A stretch of DNA of 64,000 nt. It comes from Candidatus Caenarcanales bacterium (GTDB lineage Bacteria; Cyanobacteriota; Vampirovibrionia; 2-02-FULL-35-15). The first letter of the stretch is position 1, and the number at the start of each line of letters is the position of its first letter. The notes beneath the pieces are model-generated. The model saw only the letters and a program-made list of their open reading frames with translations, searched no databases and had not been told where the DNA came from. Positions 42,038 to 52,000 of the stretch are shown in pieces. The translations under genes and the position numbers were made by a program. Location: contig JAGVKQ010000020.1 in NCBI GenBank assembly GCA_020050435.1, positions 1 through 64,000 on the forward strand. The letters run 5' to 3'.

Positions 42038-42664
42038 ATGGAAATTATTTTAATCAGACATGGTCAAAGTAAAGGAAATGAACAAAATATTGTTCAAGGT
42101 CAACTAGATGAAGGTCTTTCAGAATTAGGCTTAATACAAGCAGAAGAATTATCAGCGTACTTTAATAATCTGAATGCTATTTATTCTAGTGATACGGGCA
42201 GGGCTATTCAAACAGCTGAGCCTACTGCAAAAAAATTAGGGCTTAAAATTAATATTGATGAAGATCTCAGAGAAGCATCTTTTGGAATTTGGGAAGGAAT
42301 GACTTACGATGAAGTCAAAGAAAAATACTCAATAGAATATAAAGCTTGGAATGAAAATTACCACATAAGACCTAGTTGGTTTGAAGCATATGATATACAT
42401 CAAAGTCGTGTAATGAAAGTATTAGAAAAGATTTTAAGCAATCATAAAACAGGAGAGAAGATTGCAGTATTTAGCCATGGTGGCAGCATTAAAACTCAAG
42501 TCGGCTTTTTTAAAAAATTAAATGGTATTGAATTAACTAAAGTGAGAATATCAAATTGCAGCTTATCCTTAATTAGTTTTAGCCCACCAGAAGAATATAA
42601 GAATGGTGAATTGGCTTATTTTAGTAAAGATGTTGTAAAGAACAAAACTCCCATGTATCATTAA
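42038..42664 (+). CDS. Histidine phosphatase-family protein (phosphoglycerate mutase-like)
   Basis: 208 residues with the phosphate-accepting His in LIRHGQSKGNEQNIVQGQLD, AIYSSDTGRAIQTAEP, the Glu block LREASFGIWEGM and the second His in VFSHGGSIKTQ. The family contains phosphoglycerate mutases, alpha-ribazole phosphatase and broad phosphatases; the substrate is unclear. Starts at ATG 42038. The next small gene begins 7 bp after its stop. Confidence 0.88.
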   Translation: MEIILIRHGQSKGNEQNIVQGQLDEGLSELGLIQAEELSAYFNNLNAIYSSDTGRAIQTAEPTAKKLGLKINIDEDLREASFGIWEGMTYDEVKEKYSIEYKAWNENYHIRPSWFEAYDIHQSRVMKVLEKILSNHKTGEKIAVFSHGGSIKTQVGFFKKLNGIELTKVRISNCSLSLISFSPPEEYKNGELAYFSKDVVKNKTPMYH

Positions 42665-42671
42665 AACAACC

Positions 42672-42923
42672 ATGAATGAACAAAGTATAGATGCAGAAAG
42701 CGTTACACGAAATAAAAACTATGATAATAGAGATCATTTAGCTCATCTTATTAAAATAGGCTGGGGGCCAAGCAGCCAACTTATAAAAAAATTCATGATG
42801 GAAAATGGTCTGACTGAGAGAGACTTAAAAGAAGCATTATCTAAAGTGGGCGACTTAAGTAAAGACTGTTGTATCGTGAGAAATACAGAAAATGAAGAAG
42901 AAAAGATAGAATATAAAAGCTAG
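42672..42923 (+). CDS. Unknown small soluble protein
   Basis: 83 residues, polar, with a helical middle (LAHLIKIGWGPSSQLIKKFM) and a possible helix-turn-helix-like stretch (NGLTERDLKEALSKVG), then a Cys pair (DCCIV) and acidic tail. Not recognised. It lies 7 bp after the phosphatase gene and ends before an intrinsic terminator. Confidence 0.6.
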   Translation: MNEQSIDAESVTRNKNYDNRDHLAHLIKIGWGPSSQLIKKFMMENGLTERDLKEALSKVGDLSKDCCIVRNTENEEEKIEYKS

Positions 42924-42944
42924 AAAATGACGGTATTGCGTATT

Positions 42945-42972
42945 TCACTCTTTGCATAAGAGTGATTTTTTT
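42945..42972 (+). terminator. Intrinsic terminator
   Basis: Stem TCACTCTT/AAGAGTGA, loop TGCAT, then a run of T. It separates the phosphatase unit from rpmG. Confidence 0.85.
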
Positions 42973-42974
42973 AT

Positions 42975-42980
42975 TATAAT
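42975..42980 (+). promoter_or_regulatory. Candidate -10 hexamer for rpmG
   Basis: TATAAT at the end of the preceding terminator tail, 27 nt before the rpmG ATG; unlike several neighbours rpmG also has a ribosome site (AAGAGGA). Confidence 0.4.
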
Positions 42981-43007
42981 AGTTAAGCTTATAAAGAGGA
43001 AAAAGAA

Positions 43008-43187
43008 ATGGCAAAAAAAGGCGACAGAGTTATAGTTACATTAGAATGCACTGAATCAAGAAAATTAGGTGCCACACCATCTAGATACACTACTACTAAG
43101 AACAAAAGAAAACAAACTGAAAGATTAGAACTGAAAAAATATAATAAGTATTTGAAGAAATGTACTATCCATAAAGAGATTAAGTAA
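43008..43187 (+). CDS. rpmG: 50S ribosomal protein L33
   Basis: A 59-residue gene, short enough to be missed. It reads [20 protein letters not shown], then [20 protein letters not shown] and a basic end (CTIHKEIK), all typical of bacterial L33. Of the paired cysteines found in zinc-binding L33 forms, here only two isolated Cys are present (residues 14 and 52), so it is probably a zinc-free or partial form. AAGAGGA precedes the ATG. The usual partners secE and nusG do not follow. Confidence 0.93.
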   Translation: MAKKGDRVIVTLECTESRKLGATPSRYTTTKNKRKQTERLELKKYNKYLKKCTIHKEIK

Positions 43188-43207
43188 GAATTTTCAAGGA
43201 GTTATCC

Positions 43208-45115
43208 ATGAGCAATAGTGGAGCTATTTACTCCTTTAAAAGAATTTCAAAAGTTTTAATTGATGTTTTTTTAATAGTACTTTCCTTAGTTATTTCATAT
43301 AAGCTAAGAGTTGATTATCACTTAAGCTCTGGATTTCAAAACTGGTACTGGACTAACCAATTACCAGTTATCCTTCCTGTAGTAGTAGCATTAAGAATTT
43401 CATTTTTATTTGCTTTTCAAATTTACAGCAGGATGTGGCGTTACACAGAATTAAATGAGCTTTTAGAACTCGTTAAGCCTATAGTTTTTTCTTCATTTAT
43501 TTTATTACTCCCAAGACTTTTGGGTTTTGATCCAAAACATGTATACTTCTCAATTCCAGTCAGCATAATCATTACAGACTCAGCATTAAACTTAATTTTT
43601 CTTTCCAGCGCAAGGCTACTTAGAAAAGGGCAAATTGAATCCAGAGCACTAAAGAAAAGGTTACAAAACTCAAACACAAAAACAAAAAGAACGCTTTTAA
43701 TCGGAGCTGGTCAGGGAGCACAGGAAGTAGCAAAAAAAGTTCTCCAGCATCCTGAGCTTGGCATTGAAATAACATGCGCTCTTGATGATGACAATAAAAA
43801 ACAAGATATTAAAATAGGTGAGAATTTAAGAGTAGTAGGTAAAGTAAAAGATATAAATGATGTAATAGAAAAATATTCTATAGAGCAGATTCTTATTGCT
43901 ATACCTTCATTAGAGCCTAGAAAAATTAAAGAGATTTTAGAGCTTTGTAAATCTACAAACCTTGAAACCAAGATTATTCCTGGTGTTGATCAGTTGGCTG
44001 GCGGAAAAGTCACCATAGAACAAATAAGAAAAGTAAGCTTAGAAGATTTATTGGGGAGAGAACCTGTGGATCTTTCAATTCCCGAAGTGGCAAATTTTAT
44101 AAATGGCAAAACCATTTTAATAACTGGTGCTGGCGGTTCTATAGGAAGCGAACTCACCAGACAATTAGTAAAGAACTTCTCACCAAAAAAGATTTATATT
44201 CTAGGTAGAGGAGAAGGTAGTATCTTTGAACTTTCCCAGGAATTAAACAGAATAACAAACATAAGCTGTTTACCTGTAATTTGCGACATAAGAAATTACA
44301 AACTTCTATACAAACATTTAGAAAGAGTAAAACCTGATATTGTTTTTCATGCTGCAGCTCATAAACATGTACCTTTAATGGAAGATCACCCACAGGAAGC
44401 TTTTGAGAACAATGTTTTAGGCAGTAAAAACATAGCAGAGATTTCTGGATTATGTGGTGTACAAACCTTTGTAAACATATCTACCGATAAAGCTGTTAAT
44501 CCCATCAATGTTCTGGGCTGTACAAAAAGGCTTGCTGAGATAGTAGTCAATTCTCTCTCTAAAGAATTTCCAAAAACAAAATATATATCAGTAAGATTTG
44601 GAAATGTCATAGGAAGTCGTGGAAGTGTAATTCCTACATGGCATGAACAATTAAAAAACAATGTGCCTATAGTAGTAACCGATAAAAATGCTTTTAGGTT
44701 TTTCATGACTCTTCAAGAAGCCTCACAGCTAGTGATTAAAGCAGGGGCAGTAGGAAATAATGGTGAAATAATCGTATTAGATATGGGTGATGAAGTAAAC
44801 ATATACGAAATCGCTAAGGACTTTATAAGATTGTCAGGATATGACTTGAATCAAGTAAAAATAAATGTGACAGGACTTAGACCTGGCGAGAAGTTAAAGG
44901 AAGAACTCGTGGGTTACTATGAAGGCACGCTAGAAACTAGCTATAAAAAAATATTCATTGTAAAGTCTACAGAAACCCCTGAGAAGCTTATAGAAAGTAC
45001 TCTTGAAGATTTATCCGGTTCAATCACACTTTTCAATGAATGTGATTATAGAGAAAAAATTATCAAGCTAACATCTGACTTAAATGAAACCATCAATAAA
45101 ACTGTATTGGTCTGA
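43208..45115 (+). CDS. CapD/WbpM/PglF-like nucleotide-sugar 4,6-dehydratase
   Basis: A 635-residue membrane-anchored dehydratase. The first 110 residues hold about four TM helices, then a first nucleotide-binding-like domain (TLLIGAGQGAQEVAKKV), then the SDR catalytic domain with TGAGGSIGSELTRQL, HAAAHKHVPLMEDHP and NISTDKAVNPINVLGCTKR. The enzymes make UDP-4-keto-6-deoxy sugars from UDP-GlcNAc, the first step to diNAcBac-type glycans. The position of the usual YxxxK Tyr reads Leu-Gly-Cys-Thr-Lys, as in the PglF/WbpM branch that uses another residue there. It is convergent with the aminotransferase likely to act next. Confidence 0.9.
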   Translation: MSNSGAIYSFKRISKVLIDVFLIVLSLVISYKLRVDYHLSSGFQNWYWTNQLPVILPVVVALRISFLFAFQIYSRMWRYTELNELLELVKPIVFSSFILLLPRLLGFDPKHVYFSIPVSIIITDSALNLIFLSSARLLRKGQIESRALKKRLQNSNTKTKRTLLIGAGQGAQEVAKKVLQHPELGIEITCALDDDNKKQDIKIGENLRVVGKVKDINDVIEKYSIEQILIAIPSLEPRKIKEILELCKSTNLETKIIPGVDQLAGGKVTIEQIRKVSLEDLLGREPVDLSIPEVANFINGKTILITGAGGSIGSELTRQLVKNFSPKKIYILGRGEGSIFELSQELNRITNISCLPVICDIRNYKLLYKHLERVKPDIVFHAAAHKHVPLMEDHPQEAFENNVLGSKNIAEISGLCGVQTFVNISTDKAVNPINVLGCTKRLAEIVVNSLSKEFPKTKYISVRFGNVIGSRGSVIPTWHEQLKNNVPIVVTDKNAFRFFMTLQEASQLVIKAGAVGNNGEIIVLDMGDEVNIYEIAKDFIRLSGYDLNQVKINVTGLRPGEKLKEELVGYYEGTLETSYKKIFIVKSTETPEKLIESTLEDLSGSITLFNECDYREKIIKLTSDLNETINKTVLV

Positions 45116-45136
45116 AGACGTCCCGCCGGGGCGTCT
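45116..45136. repeat. Short palindrome between convergent dehydratase and aminotransferase genes
   Basis: AGACGTCCCGCCGGGGCGTCT followed by CTAC. It begins one base after the dehydratase stop, and its TAC side provides the aminotransferase stop (TAG on the minus strand, 45139-45137). Confidence 0.85.
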
Positions 45137-46261
45137 CTACGACAATATCTCTTTCACATTTTTCACTACATACTGCTGAATGTCTTTCGTTATTTCAGGA
45201 TAAATAGGCAATGAAAGAATTTCTTTAGATATCTTTTCTGTTACAGGAAGATCATAGTTTTGATTTAAATGACTGAAGGCTTTTTGCTGATGAATAGGAA
45301 TAGGATAGTAAATAATGCTTTCAATATTTCTTTCTTTCAACTTCTCACAAAGTAAATTTCTATTTTTTGTTTTAATTGTGTATTGATGGAAAATATGTTT
45401 TCTATCAGGCTTTATCACAGGAGTTGTGACCTGCTCAAATCCTTCAAATAGCTCATTATAGTAAAGAGCTGCTTCTAAACGCTTTTCATTCCACTGGTTT
45501 AAATATTTCAACTGTACACTTAATATAGCAGCCTGGATCTCATCTAACCGACTATTTAAACCAATAACATCATGGACATAACGCACTGAAGAACCATGAA
45601 CTCTAAGCTGCCTGAGTTTAGCAGCCAGCTCATCATTATTAGTTATAACTGCTCCACCATCACCAAAAGCACCAAGGTTTTTAGTAGGGAAAAAACTTAG
45701 CGTACCAATGTCTCCAAAAGTACCTACACATTTATTATTTAACTTAGCTCCAATTGCCTGAGCGCAATCTTCCACAATAAATAAATTATGCTTTTTAGCA
45801 ATTTCAACTATTTTATCTATATTGCATGGCTGTCCATAAATATGAACAGGAATTATAGCTTTTGTTTTTTTATTTATTAAAGCCTCAATTTTTTCTATAT
45901 CAATATTAAAATCATCTTCTTTAATATCTACAAAAACCGGCGTGGCACCTACTAAAGCAATAGATTCACTAGTTGCAAAAAAACTATGCGAAGGAGTTAT
46001 TACTTCATCACCCTGCTTAATTCCTAATGACATCAGAGATAAAGTAATTGCATCGGTACCATTGGCACATGAAACAACGTGCTTTACTCCCAAATAAGCA
46101 GAAAGTTCTCCCTCAAAAGATTTTACATTTGGTCCAAGAACAAAATAACCAGAAGACAATACCCTCATTACAGCTTCATCAATTTCATTTTTTATAGCAT
46201 TATAGTGAGCAGCTAAATCTACTATTTGTACTTTAGCCATGTTTTCTGATTTGATGTTCAT
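45137..46261 (-). CDS. DegT/DnrJ/EryC1-family sugar aminotransferase
   Basis: PLP aminotransferase of 374 residues acting on nucleotide-linked keto sugars. VSCANGTDAITLSLMSLGI binds PLP phosphate, VEDCAQAIGAK holds the PLP Asp, and SFFPTKNLGAFGDGGA (about residue 190) the lysine. RLDEIQAAILSVQLKYL is family-typical. In this context it would aminate the 4-keto sugar made by the convergent dehydratase, giving a 4-amino-4,6-dideoxy sugar for surface glycans. Start ATG 46261, with a second ATG at 46240. Confidence 0.9.
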   Translation of the reverse strand: MNIKSENMAKVQIVDLAAHYNAIKNEIDEAVMRVLSSGYFVLGPNVKSFEGELSAYLGVKHVVSCANGTDAITLSLMSLGIKQGDEVITPSHSFFATSESIALVGATPVFVDIKEDDFNIDIEKIEALINKKTKAIIPVHIYGQPCNIDKIVEIAKKHNLFIVEDCAQAIGAKLNNKCVGTFGDIGTLSFFPTKNLGAFGDGGAVITNNDELAAKLRQLRVHGSSVRYVHDVIGLNSRLDEIQAAILSVQLKYLNQWNEKRLEAALYYNELFEGFEQVTTPVIKPDRKHIFHQYTIKTKNRNLLCEKLKERNIESIIYYPIPIHQQKAFSHLNQNYDLPVTEKISKEILSLPIYPEITKDIQQYVVKNVKEILS

Positions 46262-46267
46262 TTACTT

Positions 46268-46354
46268 TTATTTTTTAGCGAGTTTTCTTTTAGCTCTTTT
46301 TCTCTTAAGCTCTTTTGCTGCACGCTTTTTACCTGGCTGTTGTTTCGTTTTCAT
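46268..46354 (-). CDS. Possible 28-residue highly basic micro-protein
   Basis: ATG 46354 with AGAGG 5 nt upstream encodes MKTKQQPGKKRAAKELKRKR and a few more residues ending LAKK, about half Lys/Arg. It sits 18 bp after the secreted-protein gene and before the aminotransferase gene, in the same direction. The tight spacing and ribosome site support it; composition would suit a nucleic-acid or ribosome binder. No homologue known to me. Confidence 0.4.
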   Translation of the reverse strand: MKTKQQPGKKRAAKELKRKRAKRKLAKK

Positions 46355-46372
46355 AATACCTCTAATTCTATT

Positions 46373-47314
46373 TTACTTTGTATTTGCTACTGTTAAAACC
46401 TGAGGGACGATATCCACTACAGGTCCATTTACTATAGCAGTATGTCCTGTTTGTGGAAATGCAATAGACAATTTAGATATGCCAGCTTTTCTAGCGATTA
46501 AATCCAAATCAACAGTGAAATCCTTTGGTGCATTAGCTGATATAACCATTTCTACACCTGCTCCATCTTCATTAATGGCACCACCATTAAATGACTTAAT
46601 AGAAACCCCTTCAGAAACTATTGTATGACCAAAAGTTTCATCAATATCAACAACTGCCTTATTATAAATAACAGGGATAAATATAGTCTCCTCTTTTTGA
46701 GCTGGTCTTTGAATATTTAAAGTAATTTTCTTTTGGCTTAAAGACAATTTCTTTTTAGTACCTATAACGCTTTCAGTAACTTCTATGTCGGCTGGTGCAT
46801 CAACAGAGACCTTAACATCTTGATTTATAATCAAGCCTTTAGATGGCAATGAAGGACCTTCAGAAACCATTGTTATAGAAATAGAGGTTTGACCTTCTCC
46901 TATTGGTTTCAAAATAGCTTTTATGGATAAAGACTCTGGTAGTCCAGTATCATCTAGCTTAATTAAACCAATTCCAGTCCCTACCTTATCTTTTGAATTA
47001 GAAGCCACTGCAAGAATGTTTTGTGCAGATAAACCTTCTAAAGCAACCTTATCAAAATCTAATATCATGGTGTCAATTTTTATAGGGATAAAGAGTGTTT
47101 GCTGACCTTTAGGAATATCTTTTACAGTGACATCTAAAGTATATTGAATTTCAACTTTTTGAGCAGGAGCGACTTCTTTTATATTGTCTTGTACTTTTTG
47201 AATATCTACCTGTGCTTTTGGTTCTACTGGAATTTTCCCTTTTGCTGACGCTATATTATTTACTCCAGAAACCATTAAAGCTAATCCAGTTAATGTAATT
47301 AAAGATTTTTTCAT
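46373..47314 (-). CDS. Secreted protein with two beta-sandwich-like repeats
   Basis: 313 residues from ATG 47314 (GGGAAGG lies 8 nt upstream; the frame extends to 47350 without a ribosome site). The signal peptide ends NIASA-KG. Two similar modules follow, about 40-175 and 190-300, each beginning with strands like TLFIPIKIDTMILDFDK or TIFIPVIYNKAVVDID and later GIGLI/GAGVEM and a Leu/Ile-rich strand pair. They resemble the first module of the next secreted protein (IPVTVDTSIVTIGS, GIGIVSTTGDLP), so the two are related. A surface or periplasmic binding role is plausible. I cannot name a known domain family. Confidence 0.72.
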   Translation of the reverse strand: MKKSLITLTGLALMVSGVNNIASAKGKIPVEPKAQVDIQKVQDNIKEVAPAQKVEIQYTLDVTVKDIPKGQQTLFIPIKIDTMILDFDKVALEGLSAQNILAVASNSKDKVGTGIGLIKLDDTGLPESLSIKAILKPIGEGQTSISITMVSEGPSLPSKGLIINQDVKVSVDAPADIEVTESVIGTKKKLSLSQKKITLNIQRPAQKEETIFIPVIYNKAVVDIDETFGHTIVSEGVSIKSFNGGAINEDGAGVEMVISANAPKDFTVDLDLIARKAGISKLSIAFPQTGHTAIVNGPVVDIVPQVLTVANTK

Positions 47315-47403
47315 TGAAACACCTTCCCTTTTGTTTTTAAATTCTAGCAAATGATTGTTTTTAGGCTTTAGTATTTCTCACAAAATATTTTTAGGAATTA
47401 TAA

Positions 47404-47434
47404 GCAAAAAAAAAAGAGGCACTTTCGTGCCTCT
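47404..47434 (-). terminator. Intrinsic terminator of the 466-residue secreted protein gene
   Basis: On the minus strand AGAGGCAC-GAAA-GTGCCTCT is followed by about ten T. Placed 24 bp after the stop. Confidence 0.9.
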
Positions 47435-47458
47435 TAATTGTTTTTGAGAAATCAGTTC

Positions 47459-48859
47459 TTAAGGAACTAATTGGTTAGAACAAGTACCAGTAACTTTGAT
47501 CTTCTTACCTTTTGTACCGCCTGTAGTAGATACATTTACGTAACTACCTTTAGGAATACAATTTGCTGCTGCATACTTAGCCTTAATCAATTTTTTCTTA
47601 ACTGTTTGTGATACTTGTGTTTTATCAGTAGGGATAATGGTAACAGTTGTTTCATCTGTTGCAAAACCCATACCTGTTATAACAAGCTTAGAGTTGTTTT
47701 TGTTGTTTCTAACGTGTGCAGTTTTAGCTTTTGGTGTTACGTCGCCAGTTCCTGCGTTAACTGTAATGTTACCGAGGTTTACTGTGGTATCTGTACCACC
47801 TGACATAACTACTAAAGTTAGTGCAAGTGATCCACTGTCTGGTAAATCAACGATTGAAAGACCGACAGTACCATTGTTTCTAAATTCTACGTTTGAACCA
47901 TTCAATGTAGCTGTTGTACCATTAGCTGCTCCGACAGCGCTAAATGCAACTGCAGCACTACCAGGTCCAGTTACTGAACTTGGTGATACTAATGTGAATG
48001 TACCTACTCCACTGGATGATGATCCACTGCCATTAGTAACTGATGTAGGATCTACTACTATTGCTACGTTAGCTGTGATATCTGTTCCACCTGAAGCTTC
48101 TACTTTTGCTACGCCAAATGATGTTGTTCCACCCATTGTACCTGGTAGTAACATTCCAGTGATTGTTACGACACCATCTGTTGATGTACCGCTCCATACT
48201 GCTGAAATAACATTTGTTGTTGCATTAGCATCTGTAAGTAATTGTGAAACTCCTGTACCTGTTACAGTAATGCCTGCTGTATTAAGTGTTGCTATTGATG
48301 AGTCACCAAATGCAACTGTTACGTTAACTGCTGATGTTTGCTTAATTGCTTCACCAGTAATCATAATTGTGAAAGTATCAGGTGTAAGTGCACCACCACC
48401 AGTTGATGAACTAGTTGAGCTAGTTGTACTGCTGGATGAAGCTACTGTTACTGAACTTGTATCAGATACTGCTGTAGCACCTGCTATAGCTGTTCCGCCT
48501 ATCATATCTGCAACTGCTCCAAGTGTAACTGTAGATGTACCTACTGCTACTCCTGTTAATCCTGCTGTTACTGTAAATGATGCTGGAAGATCTCCAGTTG
48601 TACTAACTATACCAATTCCTTCAGACATACTTCCTACTACTACTAAAGTACCGCTTACGCTTGATGAAGCAGATCCTATAGTAACTATTGAAGTATCTAC
48701 TGTAACTGGAATTGCAAGTGATGTTGTTCCTGTTGGAACCCCACTAACTGTAATTACAGCTTGAGTTGGTGTTGCTACTTGTGCTTTAGCTGGAATATTA
48801 AAGAACATCCCTACTACTAAGAGCATAGCTAACACACATAATGTTGCTTTCTTGACCAT
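47459..48859 (-). CDS. Secreted Ser/Thr/Val-rich surface protein
   Basis: 466 residues from ATG 48859, which follows GGAGG. Signal peptide (KKATLCVLAMLLVVGMFF, cut at AKA-Q). The mature part is very rich in Ser, Thr, Gly and Val and seems modular. Module 1 (about 30-125) resembles those of the next gene product, a Ser-rich linker (SSSTTSSTSSSTGGG) follows, then two further beta-type modules, and a C-terminal domain with two Cys and a basic stretch (KTAHVRNNKNNSK). It looks like a surface or S-layer-associated protein and a likely glycosylation substrate. Open frames on the opposite strand are shadows of its low complexity. Confidence 0.8.
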   Translation of the reverse strand: MVKKATLCVLAMLLVVGMFFNIPAKAQVATPTQAVITVSGVPTGTTSLAIPVTVDTSIVTIGSASSSVSGTLVVVGSMSEGIGIVSTTGDLPASFTVTAGLTGVAVGTSTVTLGAVADMIGGTAIAGATAVSDTSSVTVASSSSTTSSTSSSTGGGALTPDTFTIMITGEAIKQTSAVNVTVAFGDSSIATLNTAGITVTGTGVSQLLTDANATTNVISAVWSGTSTDGVVTITGMLLPGTMGGTTSFGVAKVEASGGTDITANVAIVVDPTSVTNGSGSSSSGVGTFTLVSPSSVTGPGSAAVAFSAVGAANGTTATLNGSNVEFRNNGTVGLSIVDLPDSGSLALTLVVMSGGTDTTVNLGNITVNAGTGDVTPKAKTAHVRNNKNNSKLVITGMGFATDETTVTIIPTDKTQVSQTVKKKLIKAKYAAANCIPKGSYVNVSTTGGTKGKKIKVTGTCSNQLVP

Positions 48860-48961
48860 TTTATTTTCCTCCACCCTTTCCTTTGATTAAATCTTTAAAA
48901 ACTTTTATTAGTACTAAATTTTGTTGGTAAATTTACCTCTATTTGAAAATGCTTTTTTATG

Positions 48962-48993
48962 AAAAAAAGAGGCCCTGAAGATTCAGGGCCTCT
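48962..48993 (-). terminator. Intrinsic terminator of the large surface-protein gene
   Basis: On the minus strand AGAGGCCCTGA-ATCT-TCAGGGCCTCT then TTTTTTTC. Very stable, as often seen behind highly expressed genes. Confidence 0.92.
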
Positions 48994-49006
48994 ACGTTTC
49001 TAGTTA

Positions 49007-52000
49007 TTAGCTAAGTCCAAGAGCTGATTTAGCCGCTAAGATTACTCCATCAAGTGTTGCGCCACCTGCTGAAATAACTGCTGATAAACCACCTTTTGAA
49101 GTGATGTAAGCCAATACTTCTGTAATTGTAGCTACGCCATCAGAACCAGCAATTTCGTTAAATACGTCCTGTGCTGTTTGACCTGAGCTACCACCACAAA
49201 GTGCTGTCTTGGTTACTGCTGTAGTAGATGTTCCACTAAGTTTTTCAGTAACTGTTACTGTCACGCTTGTATTTGGACTTGCACAATCGCCTCTTAGTTT
49301 TGCAGTAAATGAACCATCAGATGATGCAAATACTGTTACTGAGTCGTATGTGGAAGATGAACCAGATGTAACTGTTACTTGAGAACCACCATCAACTGAT
49401 CCTGCAGCACCTGTTACGGTAACTGTATTATCTGTTGTTGTTGATCCACTGCTTGATGCTGCTACAGCTGTTGCTGCAACGGTAATCTTAGCTGCATCTG
49501 CATTTTTTGCTGATGTTACTAATGTAGCGAATGGATTAATTTGTGGTCCACCTAGTGTTGTTAATCTAGATGTTACTTGAGGAAGTGCCAATGCACCAGT
49601 ACCTACTTGTACAGCAGCTTGATTAAGTTGTGTACCAGCTTTTGTTGTTGTTATAGCACCTGGTTTATAAGGTGTAAACAAGGTTGGTGTTGAAGCACTG
49701 TTACCTGCTACTGCACCTGGTGTATTTACTGTAGCTCCAGCATCTTGTGAGAAGAACTGAACTGAAGCTGCAAGGTCTGCTGCTCCTGTAGATGCAGTTG
49801 CAAGAATTAAGTTATTAACTGTAATTGTAGATGCAACAGTAGATGGATCTCCAGAAGCGCCCTTCTTGATTCCAATTACCAATGTACCTAAAGGTGCATT
49901 AGCATCTAATGTTGCAGTTGCAATATATGGAGCTCCATCAATTTGAAGTGTTGTATCAGAGAATGTTACATCACTTGAACCTGGTGCAGTAGCGAATACT
50001 GATCCAGCTGATGGTGTTACCCATATTTGGCCTCTTGTAATTACAGTTGAACTGTTTGAAGTTGGGTCAATGTTACGAGCTGAAACTCTACCACCGATTG
50101 CAAAGCTTCTTTCATTAAGCTCTACGATTTGGAATGGATGTGCAGTAGTTGTGCTACCACCAGCAAGTCTTACTGTAGCGCCAAGGTTGCTGTTTGTTGA
50201 AGTTTCACCCTTTGTTGATGTTGCTGTATGAGGAGCAACTGAGAAATCTGCAGCTTTTGTAGCAGTACCGAAACTTACTGTTCCTAAGTTTTCAGTAATG
50301 GTTGGGCTTGCAGTTTTGTTTTGTGCTCTTACAAGACCGGTAAGGTTTCCTGATACTGTAGATGGACAGAAAATATCCTGTGCATCTAACTTAACAAGGA
50401 TTCCATCAGTTGTAGTTGAGTCAAACTCTGTAGCACTACTTGATCCTGTTGCTTTTGTGAATAAGAAGTGGATTAATGCAGGGTCTGAACCGCTAGCTGG
50501 AACGATGGTAGTTGAGTCAGTAATATTAGCTGGTGATGTACCAACTGCTACTGTTGCATCTCCACCGATAGGACTAACAGAAATACCTGCTGTAGATGTA
50601 ATAGTTACCATAGTTACATCATTACCACCCAAAGGAGCAGTTGTAGCTGATGTAGCAGTTGTATTATTATCATCTCTATCATCGATTACATCACATCCTG
50701 TTGGAAGTTGTACTTCGATAACTGTACCTGTAGTTCCGCCGCCTACTTTAGCTGCTAGTTCGCTGAAACCAGTTGATGTTAATTCTTTAATTAACACGCC
50801 TCTGCCTTCACCTTGTACTACTGGTGTTCCGTCAATTACTGTAGATCCAGAGATACTGCTAGCAGTTCCACCTACAAATAATGCTGGAGGAGTAGCAATA
50901 CTACCACTGGTACATGCTGCTGTTACTTGTGAATCAAGTGTTGCACCTGATACTGAAGACAAGTTTAATGCTGCTGTACTACCACTAGAACAGCTAATAC
51001 CAAGTTGTCCTGTTTCTGAAAGTGCTACACCAGAAGCTGCTGCTAATGTACTAGTAGCTCCACCTGATGATGTAATAGCTCCAAGAACCTTAGCTAAGCT
51101 AAGTTCTGTACTACCTGTTAAGTTATTACCTGTTACTGTAGCTATAAGCTCAATATCAGATGTAAATGCATTAGTTACATTTGTAATAGAGAACTTAGGA
51201 ACTACTGCAAGTACGTCTTTAGTAGCATCAAATCCGTTTTGAATAGGAATGATTGTTACTGACATTCCTGAACATGATGCATATAAAAGAGCATTGTTGG
51301 ATTGGAAAGTATCTGCTGCTGCGCCTTTAGCTCCACCTTTAAATGGTGCTCCAAAAGCTGTAGAGAATGCAGTACCAGCTATGTTTGTAAGTGCTTGTGT
51401 ATAGAAATTACCAAGGCTGCTTACATTGAACTTAGTACCTGATGCTGAAGCTTTAACTAATTGATTTGGTGCTGCAGTTGTAGTACCAAAAGGTAGTGCT
51501 GTAGCTGAGCTGTTTGCAATAGCAAACCAACCTGCTACTGGTGCTGTACCATTACAATTAATTCTTAAGTCTAAGAATGTATTAGTACCTGGATCTGCAT
51601 TTACTGCAATACCTGCTAAATCACGAACTCCTGTACCACTAACTGATGCAAGGTTTGTTTCTTGAACTACTGCTGTATCACCTCTAACTGAAGCAATACC
51701 CCATAAGGTACCACCTAAAAAGTCAGAAATAGTAGTAGCATTGCCTGAGTCTAAAGAAGCTGCTCTAAGAGCTCCTAAGAAACCATGTCTTGAGCTTTGT
51801 GCAACGTTAAAACCAGCTGCTGTACCGCCTGCTGCTGCACTACCAATAATAATATCTACTGCATCTAATGTTACTGTTGCAGAAGAAGAATTTTTTGGTC
51901 CAAATGTAACTGTAATAGGAGAAGTGTTTGTATTACCAAAGTTGTTTAAGTCAAGACCTGAAGTAGCTGGTGTAAAGTTTGTACCTGTACCAGTAATATC

